64,000 nucleotides of DNA, taken from the NCBI RefSeq assembly GCF_000003855.2, contig NW_003101680.1, positions 2,688,729-2,752,728 on the forward strand, written 5' to 3'. A program made the translations under genes and the position numbers. Origin of the DNA: Blastomyces gilchristii SLH14081. Lineage: Eukaryota > Ascomycota > Eurotiomycetes > Onygenales > Ajellomycetaceae. The notes beneath the pieces are model-generated. The model did not search any database, was not told the DNA's origin, and saw only the letters and a program-made list of their open reading frames with translations. Of this stretch, positions 48,934 through 58,984 are shown piece after piece. Position 1 is the first letter of the stretch. Each line of letters begins with the position of its first letter.

Positions 48934-49271
48934 TCTGTTAAAACAGCTATATACTATCTTTTAATAATTTGTTTTGTTACAGTCTTTCTTTATTTTATCT
49001 TTTTCTTTTAATTTCTTTCTGTCTATTTATTTAATGTGTCTATCTTTAAGACTGTGTTCTCTTTTCCTTTGTCATGATATTGTCAAATGGTTTCAAAGTA
49101 TGAGATGATGTTAAAGCACTGCAATTTATAAACAGTTTTTGTATTCTGGGCTGGAATTTTCTGATTTTGCATATCTGAAATTGATGAATGTATAATAGTT
49201 AACTTTACAGATATAGGAAAAACCCTGAGAACTAAAAGTTCTCAGGTAGATGTCATAGTCTCTGACTGCAC

Positions 49272-50399
49272 AATAGTGAAAGCTTTCAAACTCATTGAAA
49301 TAAAATCTCATAAAAGAGGAAATGATTTGAAAGAGGCATGGATATTCTCTGATAGTCAAGCTGCTTTAAAAAGACTTAGAAATAGTCAGATTCATAATGG
49401 TCAAATGAATCTTGAACTGATTTTAAACTCTGTTTTGAAAATTCAAAAGAGAAGAATATCAAAACTGATAATTCATCTGCATTGGGTTCCTGCTCATATG
49501 AATATTCATGGCAATGAATTGGCTGATTCAGCTGCAAAAAAGGGTTCAGAATTAAGCAGATCTATTCAAAAAACAGTGTCCTGATCTTTCATAAAGAGAA
49601 AGATAAAAGAATCTTGTTTAAACAAGTGAAATGAAAGCTGGCAGAAACAAAAGAAGAGTATACATTATTCAAGATTTGAGACAAAACCAAAGTGGAAATC
49701 TTGTTCAATTAAATGTAAAAAGAAAATATTCTCATCTATAATTCAGCTGAAACTAGAACATAGTTATTTCAAATATTATATACAAAGATTTGATGATAGA
49801 TTTGATTCAACAAAGTGCTCATTCTGCAATGTGAATGAAAATCCTGAGCATATTGTAATACATTATGCATTATACAATAGTCTCAGAGTCAGATTAAAGA
49901 AGAAGTATGATTTAAATCAATTAAATATGAGGTTCTTATTCTCAACTGAGACAGGAACTAAATACTTAATAGACTTTCTATCAGAAACTAGAGCAGCTAC
50001 AAGAAAATAGCTGAATTCAGAAGTATCTGAATATGAAGAGGTGGAAATTGACTAGATATAGTCTGTTAAAACAGCTATATATCATCTTTTAATAATTTTG
50101 TTTTGTTATAGTCTCTCTTTACTGTACTTGTTTCCTTCTGTTCTTTTCTCTATCTATTTAATGTGTCTATCTTTAAGACTATGTTCTCTTTTCTTTTGTC
50201 ATAATATTTTCAAATGGTTTCATACTATCAGAAGGTGTTGAAATACTGCAATTTGTAAACAGTTTTTGTATTCTGGGCTGGAATTTTCTGATTTTGCATA
50301 TTTGAAATTGATAAATGTATAATAGTTGACTCTATAGATATAGGAAAAACCCTGAGAACTAAAGATTCTCAGGTAGATGTCATAGTCTCTGACTGCATA
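49272..50399 (+). repeat. Tandem duplication of LINE RNase H/3' UTR
   Basis: Repeats 48144-49271 at an offset of 1,128 bp. The junction GACTGCACAATAGTG joins 3' UTR to mid-RNase H at a few shared bases (AATAG). The two copies differ at scattered transitions. The second copy keeps some Trp codons that the first has lost (GCATGGATATTC versus GCATGAATATTC). Confidence 0.85.
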
Positions 50400-50439
50400 C
50401 ATCTATAATTGAAGAATAATAATAATAATAATAATAATA

Positions 50440-50551
50440 ACTATTATACATTTAATCTCTACATTTTATCTTTCTACTGTGAATACTGCTAGTAGTTAAC
50501 AGTACATATTACATCAAGCTGTAAACACCTGAATAATTATCTGTAAGCACT
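50440..50551 (-). repeat. Family-A LTR, second piece
   Basis: Resumes the LTR interrupted by the LINE, beginning with the target duplication. It ends with ATCTGTAAGCACT (50539-50551), the first copy of the SINE target duplication. The LTR finishes at 50954-50963. Confidence 0.88.
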
Positions 50552-50903
50552 GCCCCGGTGACTGAATGATTAATACGGCCACCCGGTAGGGCCTTGGCGT
50601 GGGAAACCAAGGTGTGTGGGTTTGAAACCCGCAGGGGATACATTAAATCCGGAACTCAAGCATCTCAGGTTTCTGATAAATACAGAGGTGTACAAATCGC
50701 TTCAACAAATCACTCTATGTTCCTGAGCTGAGAAGTTATTATCACATGTATCTAATTGTCACTTCTTTGTATTTTTATATGTTCTTGTTATCTTGGTATG
50801 GTCTTAACACCTGTATTTCCTTCTGTATAACTAACACTTGATCTGTATTTAACATCATGTAAGAACTTATTATAAGCTCCGCTTGCATATGAGTATAATG
50901 AAA

Positions 50904-50940
<37 letters not shown>
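50552..50940 (+). mobile_element. tRNA-derived SINE, copy 1
   Basis: Starts with a tRNA-like head (about 88 nt): GCCCCGGTGACTGAATG with an A-box, a long variable arm, and GGGTTTGAAACCCGC as B-box. A unique body of about 265 bp follows, then an (AAT)n tail (50905-50940). It is flanked by ATCTGTAAGCACT (50539-50551) and ATCTGTAAGTACT (50941-50953), a 13-bp duplication with one C/T difference. The class-II arm suggests a Ser/Leu-type tRNA ancestor. The tail resembles that of the local LINE, which may supply the reverse transcriptase (inference). Confidence 0.9.
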
Positions 50941-50941
<1 letters not shown>

Positions 50942-50953
50942 TCTGTAAGTACT

Positions 50954-51581
50954 TATTCTTACATTTCAAGCTCTGTCAGTTAACAACTGTCTGTTATAAC
51001 TGAAAGAATTAGAAACTTACATACTTTAATCTCTGTGAACTTTACTACAGACACTTAGAAGCAGTTATCTGAATTATGAATAACTCTTATAAAAGAAGTC
51101 TCAGAGAACTTATTAATTACTTATAATATATTATTCTCTACATCTGTGACAGAGACACTTTTCAAACTCATAATTAAATTAATCTCAGTGAAGAACATTC
51201 TTAAGCATTTCTTACAGAATTAAGCTATTTTTCTATAAGAAATACTTTCTGTCTGTAAACACTCTTGAACTGAGTCTCTAGACATAATCTTCAGAGATAT
51301 CTATAAATTAAAAAGAAACTTTCTTAAGTTATAATCACTTAAGATTATCTATCAAATCACAATCTATAAAAGCTTTTACAAGTTTATATTTGAAATTGAC
51401 TTACAAGCTTAGCTGTGTGATATAAAAGATAAAGAAGCTATTATCTATATAATAACAGATCTCTACTACACTAAAGTCTAGAACTAACTGAATTATTTAA
51501 AGAATGATTTTAAAAGATTCTGTTAATTTATTCTCAAGATCTATCTAGAGAATAAGTGTAATTCAAAGATTGCTTAAGTTA
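50954..51581 (+). other. End of family-A LTR and family-A internal sequence
   Basis: The LTR ends ATTCTTACA at 50963 and is followed by TTTCAAGCTCTGTCAG, also found after the LTR at 26549. The remainder is AT-rich, stop-ridden and presumably gag-related, but no motif is certain. Confidence 0.6.
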
Positions 51582-51625
51582 GTGTACAATTACAGGCGTA
51601 CACTGGCTTCTTATATACAGTACAC
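51582..51625. repeat. Small inverted repeat with TA flanks
   Basis: GTGTAC at one end and GTACAC at the other, with TA on each side and an inner GTACAC (51598-51603). The neighbourhood to about 51700 keeps CpG and looks less mutated than its surroundings. It may be a remnant of a TA-targeting DNA transposon end. Confidence 0.3.
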
Positions 51626-51699
51626 TAAATTAATTAGTGGTCGCTATGACCTCTTTACATTTGTAAGCAAGTTTAGACGCGGCTGTGTTATTATTCAGT

Positions 51700-53013
51700 G
51701 ATTTTACATTCTTTCAAATCACATTCTTTCTCATCAGATTTAGTCACATTTATATGATTATAATATATACTCTAGCTTCATATGAATTAGCATGCTACTA
51801 GTATTTGTGATTGTATAATCTGTCTCTGATTCAGCTAGTATTCTGTGTATACTCTCATAAAGAAACTTTCACTATATTATATCTCTTATTTACTAACTTT
51901 TCTTATTCTTCAATCATCTTCTTCATTATTATCATCATTGAATATCATTATCTTCTTCAAGATTTCTGCCTCTTTCTCTGTTCAACATCTTATATCTGTT
52001 TATCTATCACATTGTATGTGTTTCTGATGATAACTTTCTGCTCTCATAACAAGCATCATTGTAGTGCTCATATCAGACAGTTTATTAGTAGTAAGTGTAA
52101 TACATTGTGAAATATGATCAGAACTTATTTATCTTCTAACAATTGCCAGAATATACTATTATGAATGACACATCTTCTTCATCTTTTTATACACTCTTGA
52201 TCTTTTTTTCTCACCAGATATCTAATTGTATTTCTTGATCATATTTTCTAATTGTGTTTTATATGAATGCAGATACTGATATATTTGTTTTAATTTGTAT
52301 AGAATCTTTACACATTGACAAATTCATATCTGCTAATAATTATAATCTCAATATTGAATCATCAGTTGAGAACTTACAGAATATAATAATGAAGAAATTA
52401 TCTGTATTATGTATAATCAGATCTTCTGTGTCTCTCTCTACTCTCTCTGCTACTTCTTCTCAATCTTCTATATCTGTCTCCGTGACTCTCACTTCTGCTT
52501 TCACTACTTCTGCTCTCTCTGTCTCTGTCACTTCTGCCTTCATTATCAGCTCTCTCTGTTTCAAGAAGATGTTGCATAGACTTGATGAATTATATTTCTC
52601 AGTGTGTACACTCTCACTCTTCTTACTAATCTCTAGAACAATTTATTATATAAAAATAGCATATAACATGACTATCTGAAGCTCAGTCATAGACACTGAT
52701 TATTACATTTGTTTTAAGTATTTATAGTGAGATAATCATTCATTTATATCGGAGAATCACCTCTCTTCTCAACAGTATTGAGATTATAAGTCTTTTCTTT
52801 TTCCATCTTCTCTTTCTGACACTGATTTTCCTATTCTTAGAGGAAGTTGTTATGAGTTTTGTTATGCATGAAGTCATAGCATTCACAGACACTAAGAAAC
52901 TTTTTATAACTGTAAAGTTTAATATTGTGAGAATATCTGCTCTGATGAATTCCTTCAGAATAATAGATTTATATTAGTCTATTTTCTGATATCTGTCATT
53001 TGACTTCATAATA
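51700..53013. other. AT-rich, T-rich stretch with low-complexity frames
   Basis: Hydrophobic and Ser/Thr-rich frames (for example 52254-52679 on plus) follow from T/C-rich composition. No domain is recognised. It may be the 5' part of a decayed mobile-element gene continuing to 53640. Confidence 0.4.
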
Positions 53014-53279
53014 CAGGTAAAAGATATCTGTGTTTTTGAAAATGAGAATGCAGATGTTGTACTTTTTTACACTTATAGATATAAGACTTGTATACCTTGT
53101 CTGAGATGTTATTATAAAAATGAGTCATTCATGTGTTATGTTCTTGTTTCTGTATTTCTTCATGTTTCTCTCTCTCTTTCTGAGAAGCCTTGTGCATGTT
53201 GTAATTATGTGTATAATTCTAAGACCAGCAGGTGTTTATTCAGTAATTCTTATTCCTGTTTTTGCAGTTTTATACACTA
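53014..53279 (+). pseudogene. Cysteine-rich open segment of unknown family
   Basis: An open frame ending at TAA 53278-53280 contains TCIPCLRCYYKNESFMC and, about 25 codons on, KPCACCNY followed by further Cys. Paired CxxC groups spaced like this suggest a zinc-binding module. I do not recognise the family. The surroundings are mutated repeat DNA, so a decayed transposon gene is more likely than a host gene. Confidence 0.35.
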
Positions 53280-53280
53280 A

Positions 53281-54539
53281 TAATAGTTCTTAGTTGCTCT
53301 GATGTCAAAGATCATTTTAATTGAAGATGATAACACTGCTGAGACTACTCTCTCTTTCTTCTCTGTGAGAAAGATTGTGCACACATCAGGTTATAAGTAT
53401 TTAATCTCAGATGACTCTCACTATCATTCATCTGATTCTGTGCCTTCTTCTTCTATTTCTTTCATCTTCATTCTCTCTGCTCTGACTTCTGATTCTGCAG
53501 GTCTCACACTCTTCTTCAATTTTTTTATGCACATGTGTACATATTTCTATATTAGCATTTCAGTTAATCTTGTGATAAACAATATTAATGTTGTATACAG
53601 AGCAGTAGAGAAATCAGAGATATGTATAGTATTGTTATAAGAGTAACTTGTGACTCTTGAATCTCTTACAGATCTCGAGTTTTAAGATTTTCATTATTTT
53701 TGATGATTTTGTTTTCGGGTGCCATGGCATTGAAAATAGATTAAATATGTGATGTATGAAAATAAATGAGATATATAATAATATTTGTCTTTTGCAGCTG
53801 ACTCTTACAGTTAGTGATTAATTCATTATCTCTTCTCTTTTCTTATGCTTTTTTCTTTGTCTGCTAGTCACTACTCTTATATAATCTCTATACAGTACAG
53901 TGTTTAATAACTAGATTCAGCAGCTTTCATCTGTTATAATTCTATCTTATGTATTATACTGTCTCTCTTCACCTGCTTAAATCACTATAGTGAACAGCTT
54001 ATTAAAACTAATCTTATCTAATCTCTGAGTGCCTTCAGAGATTGAGATGACTTAATCTCATGCATCTGTAAATGTTTCAGATGCTTCATTCTCTGTTATC
54101 TCTGCAATTAAACTAATATAAACAGTTGAATTCAGCTCTGAATTTCTTTTTCTTCTGTAATCTAACTCATGTATAAGTCTGTCACTTTAAGACTGCTCTT
54201 TACTGTGTTATATCTGCTATCTGTAATGTGTTATTGTATAACTGACTACAGTCTTATTACTTATTAAAGTATAGTATTTATCTGATTTCTTCATTTCTTT
54301 TTATTCTTTTCTTATAATTATGAAAAGATTAGAATAAGTAAGATCATCTGATTTATAAGTATCTATAATTTCTCTTACTTTGTAAGACTTTTTAATTATA
54401 AGTTTCTTCTTTTTTAATACTGATAATAGTTCTGTGAATAATTATAATTTACTCAGATCTTGCAACTTTGTCTTTATAAGATATGAATTATTTATTGAGT
54501 TGTATAAGACTTATCTCTCTGATTTCTTCAATGTGTATA
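53281..54539. other. AT-rich stretch, unassigned
   Basis: Contains a plus frame 53302-53640 with an acidic start (IEDDNTAE) and a Ser-rich middle, possibly belonging with the Cys-rich segment before it. The rest has no recognisable content. Confidence 0.4.
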
Positions 54540-55043
54540 GACTGACCGTGTGACCGTGTCTGGAATCAGAACCAGATTTTTTGATAGTTTCATTATCAAT
54601 TTGACCGATCTCATTACACAGTTTTAACATTAGATAGTAGTTTTATACTGTCTCAGTGAGACTTACTGTCTACTCTTATTACATTTTTCAAATGAGATCA
54701 TGATTTCCACTTCTCAATTTACAATTATTTTTATTGCTTTAAATGACTTTAAATCTCATTTGAGCATTATCAAAAAGTGTTACTTTTTAAAAAATTAAAA
54801 ATAGTCTAAAAAAAACCTTAAAATGTCTAAAAATAGTAACTTTATGTCAAGAATGGAACTAAATGAGATCAAATGAGACCACTTTCTCATTTTTTTTCAA
54901 GTTATGGTTTCATTTTAAGATCTTATATATAGTTACTTTACATGTTTTTTTAATGACTAGTCCCAGCGGGATTCACGCTAAGAAATATATGAGATCAGAT
55001 CAAATGAGACCAAACATGAAATTCATAGTCCCGGCGGCCAGTC
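54540..55043. mobile_element. Possible TA-flanked MITE
   Basis: Begins GACTGACCG and ends CGGCCAGTC, imperfect inverted termini (8 of 9 positions pair), with TA directly outside both ends (54538-54539 and 55044-55045). This is the target pattern of Tc1/mariner-type elements. The interior contains an inverted GTTACT/AGTAAC pair (54779-54840), repeated AAATGAGAYC words, and two TAGTCCCRGCGG copies (54959, 55026). No transposase. The short termini make this tentative. Confidence 0.35.
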
Positions 55044-55199
55044 TAAATGTGTATGTTCTCAGAGAATGTGATTTAAGTATTTTATAGAGCTTAAATTATC
55101 TAGGTTAAAACTTCTCAGAACTCTCATTATATATAAGAACTTATATTCTTATCTTGAGACTTGATTTCTTAACTAGTGAGTCTTATATTCTTTTCAATT

Positions 55200-56930
55200 G
55201 AATTGCTCAGTTCAGAAGTAACTTATTAGCTTTTGCACATGTGTGACTGATCTCTTTTAATCTTGATTTCACATCTGTGACTGCTGTGTCTGAAACTGCT
55301 ACTACTGTGTCTATAACTGCTGTTTCTGCTGCATCTGCAATGATTGCATTCATAACTATTGCATTCACAACTGCTGTTCTCTCTCTCACATTTTTCAAAG
55401 CATTCTCCGGGATGCGCGGATGCAATTCATACAACAGGTAGAATGATGAACACTTAAAAACTACATGCTGCTGAATTTATGTGACTAATAGCACCTGACT
55501 GAGATATTCATTTCATAGTCATATAGACTTACTCACTAGATATTTTATTAATATATTACTCAAGATTTCATTCAAGTATTTCATCTTCTCATTTATTCAT
55601 GAATAATATGATATTATTCTACAATATCTTATCTGTAACTGACTCATAAAATGCCTTATCACTTCTTCTATGAGGTTCACATCATTATCAGTTAGAATCT
55701 CACACAGTATTTCATAGTTGATATAAATTTCATTATATAGAAACTTCATCATTATCTTCTCTATCATCTCTGAAACTGCTTTTATAACTAATCAGTTAGT
55801 AGTATAATCAATAGCAGTGATTATTCAACAATTTTTATTTAATGTTTGCAGTAGTATATCTATAAGATTCATCTCTCATTATTTAAACAGTTGTATTATA
55901 CATTTCATCTGATATTATACTTTCTCATATTTTAACTCTTTCTTAGATTCTTTTATAACTAGATAATTCAGGCACTCATGAGTATACATCTGAATATTCT
56001 CAGTCATGCTTGATCAGATTACTGTTGATTTGAGTATACTCATGAGTTCAGAACTTTCTAAGTAACTGAATTTCTTGTATATATAAGTTATTAAGTCATG
56101 TCTAAATAAATATTCTAGATAGAGAGCTTCTATGTATTCTAGATCATGATAAAGTATAACATCATTTTTCAATTTTCTTAGCTTAAAGTTCAGAAGCATC
56201 TCTTCTACTACTTTTATAAGATATTTATCATCTGATATCTTACTATTCTTTAAGTAAGAGATCATTGTGTTCACTTATTCTAATTTCTTATATTCTCTCA
56301 GTACATTTAATATAAACTTCTTCTATATCTGATTCACAGAACTCTCACTTATAAAATCAGACCTGTAACTAATTACATCAGATATCACAGCATTTAATTT
56401 CTTTCAGTATTTGATATAAAGATTATACACTTAAAACTCTGGGATTCAATATACTAAGCATTTGAAAGATTTTATTATCAATTGTAGATAGATGAGACTT
56501 TTGTGATCTGTGATCACTATTGTTATATGTCTATTATTAATATATCTATCTTATAATATCAGTGCATGCTTAATTACTAGCAATTTCATTTCATACACTG
56601 AGTAATTGAGCTCAGTGTCTGATAGTTTTCTATTATCATACATTATCAGATGCAGCTTGTTATTCTTACTTATCTGTAGAAGAGTGCCTCTGATAGCTCA
56701 TTTAAATGCATTTATCTTAATATAGAAAGATTTATAATGATCTGATTGAATAAGCACTGAGAATATTATCATTTATTTTCTCAGTGTGAGAAAAGCCTTG
56801 TCACACACAGTATTTTAGATAATTGAATGATTCTTCTTCTTCTGCAGATTAGTATCTATTTCTTTTAAGAGATCTGAGATTGAGAAGTTTCAATCACTAT
56901 TAATAGACCATTCACTCCATCACGAACTCG
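55200..56930 (-). pseudogene. Second Gypsy family: RNase H and integrase fragment
   Basis: On the minus strand the RT/RNase H end reads DKAFLTLRK near 56800, KLSDTELNYSVYEMKLLVIKHAL (about 56530-56630, quoted in part) and ITDHKSLIYLQ near 56510. The integrase follows: ITAIDYTTN near 55800-55830 and EILTDNDVNLIEEV (about 55680-55720), which correspond to the D,D,E core. RT proper is missing beyond 56930. This is not family B: the sequence differs clearly from Gypsy-1 and -2. Stops are frequent. Confidence 0.8.
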
Positions 56931-57107
56931 CTCGATTTTTCGAATAAGAACCCGCTGATAGATCTATTGAAAAGCCCTCAATCATACGAGCATTTTAACC
57001 CCATCGCCGACCGCATACCCTGTGTAGTGATGAAGTTATTCAGTCAAATGTGAACCAGACATTGTTTGAAACTCCTGTGTGGGATTATCCCTCATTCTCC
57101 CCTATCA
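56931..57107. other. CpG-retaining patch between repeats
   Basis: Unmutated-looking sequence (CACGAACTCGCTCGATTTTT, GCCGACCGC) between the Gypsy fragment and LINE 5' sequence. No domain is recognised. Single-copy in this window. Confidence 0.5.
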
Positions 57108-57378
57108 CACCACAACCCCAGGCCAAATTGTCATACAAATTGTAAGGTGAAGAGACCTAGTCATATGCATCAATCTTCTCAATTTTGAAGGATTTCTGAT
57201 CTGTAATTGTGAAGATATCTGAGAAGTAATCTCTGTGAAAACCCTGTTCATCTTTGATGTTTCAAAACATCAACATCAAGTCTCATCCTTGTACCACTCT
57301 TCTCAATCTGGCTCATCCCTGGCAGAAAAATACAAAAAGATACCTCAGTAATAATATCAAGCACATAATCAATGAACA
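57108..57378 (+). repeat. Second copy of LINE 5' end
   Basis: Homologous to 42063-42330, here with many C-to-T and G-to-A changes. Homology ends within CATAATCAA. It could be the original 5' end of LINE copy C, separated by later rearrangement. Confidence 0.8.
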
Positions 57379-57677
57379 CTTCTGAAGTGCAATCTCTGCA
57401 GTCTGTCTTCAGTGTATCTAGACATCAACATCAAGTCTTATTCTTATACTATTTCTCTTAATCTGGCTCATTCTCAGCAGAATAATGCAAAAAGATATCT
57501 TGACAACAGTATTCAATACATAATCAGCAGATAATAAGTCAACAGAATAAGTCAACAGCACATTAATAACTTTTGTAGCTGAATCAGACAATTCATTGCC
57601 ATGAATATTCATATGAGCAGGAACCTAGTGCAGATGAATTATCAGCTTTGATGTTCTTCTCTTTTGAATTTTCGAAA
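57379..57677. repeat. Mosaic: partial LINE 5' sequence joined to inverted RNase H fragment
   Basis: 57418-57560 is a third, shorter copy of the LINE 5' segment. It runs directly into 57561-57677, which is LINE RNase H sequence in reverse (minus strand MNIHGNEL at 57612 and below). The segments are in opposite orientation relative to one another, so this is a rearranged junction, not a simple insertion. Confidence 0.7.
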
Positions 57678-58436
57678 CAGAGCTACGGGCGCTAGCCACC
57701 CGCAGGATGCACCTTAAGCTAATTACATTTAACCCTCTATAATTAACTGACCACCGCGTCCATCCTCTCGGGCCAGCCACTAATTTCCAGGGGTGTTAGT
57801 TAGTGGCTGCCATCGCCCACTTGGTGGCGTACACACCAAGCTTCCGGTTGCTGATCTCGGCCCCATTAGATGCTCATAGGCCTATCAATCAGCTGTCATG
57901 GCCTCGCCCTGTGTTAGAGACTAACTATAGGCTTGATGACTGCAGTTCTCCCTGCCAGTATTAGGACTTGACAGTGAGCTTGCAGGCTCTAGCCTATGAG
58001 AGTGCCCTGTCTAGGGCCTAGATGCGCATCTAGGCCTGCTAGTCAGATGATTTTCAAAATCATTTTCTGTATTTAAGAAGAAGCTAGGCTCCAATAATAG
58101 CCCTAGTTAGAGACTCACTTAAGTAGTATATAATCACTACATTAAGCTTGACTCTATATTGTTAGAACCTTGACAGATGCACAGTAGAATAGTGAGACAT
58201 TGACACTCATACTGGCTCTGATGAGTGTTCACAGAATCTTGCTTAACTAGTGACTTGACTTGCAGTAGAGAGTTCTACTCTGCACTAAGTCTTACTAATT
58301 AGACTCAGCTTCTATTACATGAGGGCTTTCATGGGTAAGAAGTAGCAGGTGTCAGTGATGAAATTCGAACTCATACACCTCTAATGTATGCGGTCTTGAT
58401 TATCAGTCTTATCAACTGAGTCACGCTGACGTTATA
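57678..58436. other. CpG-retaining block with a tRNA-like end
   Basis: From GCTACGGGCGCTAGCC to the start of LINE copy C. Composition is mixed, with direct and inverted GTTAGTTAGTGG/CCACTAA-type words near 57770-57815. No protein motif found. The right end carries a tRNA-like sequence on the minus strand. It may be a SINE or small LTR-type element, or part of a larger insertion in the LINE 5' UTR. Not identified. Confidence 0.5.
58351..58430 (-). tRNA. tRNA-like sequence, probably SINE head or pseudo-tRNA
   Basis: About 80 nt on the minus strand, starting GTCAGCGTGACTCAGTTGAT. The acceptor ends pair (GTCAGCG with CACTGAC, one mismatch). An A-box-like TGACTCAGTTGA and a B-box-like GAGTTCGAATTTC are present, with a T-arm ATGAG/TTCAT. 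The anticodon arm cannot be folded confidently, so identity is not assigned and a working tRNA is unlikely. Confidence 0.4.
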
Positions 58437-58984
58437 ATTTTATATTCTTTTAAGTAAGAATTACTTTTTCAGTGACTGAAGAGCTTTCATTAATACTTAA
58501 TTCTGTTTTACACTCTTTATTAACTGATTTGAGTTGCATACTTATTATGTGAGAAGAATTGAATGATTCAAAATAAAATTGAATAGTTTTAATCAATTTC
58601 TCTGTAAAAAATTAATTTATTTTTTATCAGTTTTTCTCTTAAAAACTGTTATATTATGTAATTTACTATTAATTAATATTATACTTTTCCTCACTGTATC
58701 TCAAGAAAGAGATTATAAAGATTTTATTAATTTATCTCAAAAATTAATTTTAGTTTATTAGATTCTCTTCAAAAATCTAATCTAGTTACTGAACTAGTGT
58801 GAAAAAAATCAGGTGTTTTATATATAAAAGTCTTTTATTCTTCTTTTGAAATAGTCTAATCAACTTTTCAATTGAAAACAGACTTAGAAACCTCTTAATT
58901 GAAACAGTTTGATCAACTTTTTAAAAGAGTTTAATATATATCTTAATTGAAACAGTCTGATCAACTTTTCATTGAGTGAGAATA

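Larger units (their letters stand above)
42063..50439 (+). mobile_element. Full-length Tad-like LINE copy B
   Basis: Non-LTR retrotransposon inserted in a family-A LTR, flanked by a perfect 13-bp target duplication. It comprises a 5' UTR (42063-43342), ORF1 (43343-44947), ORF2 (44971-48933), and a 3' UTR with terminal (AAT)n tail (about 50413-50439). A 1,128-bp internal tandem duplication (48144-49271 repeated at 49272-50399) covers the RNase H end and 3' UTR. Without it the element is about 7.25 kb, in the range known for Tad-type elements. Both ORFs keep a multiple-of-three length but contain stops. Confidence 0.92.

Noticed and set aside
50905..50940. CRISPR-like or regulatory triplet array
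   Set aside because: Simple (AAT)n tail of a SINE; similar tails end the LINEs at 4174, 50413 and 63893.
52254..52679. Ser/Thr-rich secreted or cell-wall protein
   Set aside because: Low-complexity TCT/ACT composition in mutated AT-rich DNA, no signal peptide and no intact gene structure.
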